A stretch of 42,186 nucleotides of DNA, taken from assembly GCA_902465105.1 (NCBI GenBank), contig CABQLM010000008.1:1-42186 (forward strand), given 5' to 3'. The notes under the pieces were generated by a model, which was not told where the DNA came from, ran no database searches, and worked only from the letters and a program-made list of their open reading frames with translations. The translations under genes and the position numbers were made by a program. Each line of letters begins with the position of its first letter. Positions within the stretch are counted from its first letter, which is position 1. Source of the stretch: an uncultured Collinsella sp. Lineage in GTDB: Bacteria; Actinomycetota; Coriobacteriia; Coriobacteriales; Coriobacteriaceae. Positions 42,108-42,186 of this stretch are shown here, piece by piece.

Positions 42108-42186
42108 GTCATTGGGGACGCTCTTAAACGACTAGTCGTTGGGGACGTTCTTGTTTGACTAGTCATTTAAGAACGTCCCCAATGAC
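42108..42186. repeat. Large palindromic repeat at the window end
   Basis: The 30-bp arms (42108-42137 and 42157-42186) are reverse complements at 28 positions, each containing TTGGGGACG and GACTAGTC. The 19-base centre holds a third GGGGACGTTCTT copy in direct orientation with the left arm. It reaches the window edge and may continue. It is probably a dispersed intergenic repeat; a role in pst regulation is not excluded. Confidence 0.8.

Overview
The window is high-GC DNA from a chromosome that looks like a Coriobacteriia gut actinobacterium, most likely Collinsella or a close relative. This rests on base composition and protein flavour, on two copies of a Vsr/DUF559-like protein family I associate with that class, and on dense palindromic intergenic repeats. 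No rRNA, tRNA, phage or transposase gene was seen, so the taxonomic call is an inference.

Layout. 1-1.07 kb: 3' part of a cation/proton antiporter. 1.4-17.6 kb (all minus strand): a BREX type 1 phage-defence operon in canonical order, brxA-brxB-brxC-pglX-pglZ-brxL. It has four departures from the textbook. An 11-G run sits in the first codons of brxA. pglX is divided into an 821-aa methyltransferase gene and a separate 322-aa C-terminal gene. A small AT-rich ORF with a HEPN-type R-x4-H motif lies between the two halves. Two unrecognised genes (454 and 63 aa) follow brxL. 17.9-18.3 kb: an orphan Phd/YefM-type antitoxin behind its own palindromic operator. 18.4-24.3 kb: serC-serA (serine synthesis) ending in a strong terminator, then a Vsr/DUF559-like gene on the minus strand, an M20 peptidase and a short DUF1015-like gene. 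24.4-29.5 kb: housekeeping genes (histidine phosphatase, nitroreductase, HdeD-like membrane protein, YaiI-like protein, His-rich heavy-metal exporter-like permease, DnaQ-like exonuclease). 29.6-31.5 kb: a second Vsr/DUF559-like gene bracketed by two related inverted-repeat elements and preceded by a C9 run. 31.6-34.4 kb: a zinc/cadmium efflux operon (SmtB-type repressor, HMA metallochaperone, P1B ATPase) with visible operators. 34.8-38.0 kb: a DtxR/MntR-like regulator, a HAD phosphatase and an ABC-F ATPase. 38.2-41.9 kb: pstSCAB phosphate uptake operon on the minus strand.

How parts work together. The BREX genes form one defence island: PglX methylates host DNA, and BrxC, PglZ and BrxL block phage replication. 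The G run and the divided pglX suggest switchable expression and modular specificity, and the nested HEPN-like ORF could be a guard toxin, as PrrC is inside EcoprrI. The most speculative possible new system is the pairing of Vsr-like genes with large inverted-repeat elements (20.85-22.16 kb and 29.68-31.52 kb). The metal operon and pst operon are ordinary, with well-preserved motifs.
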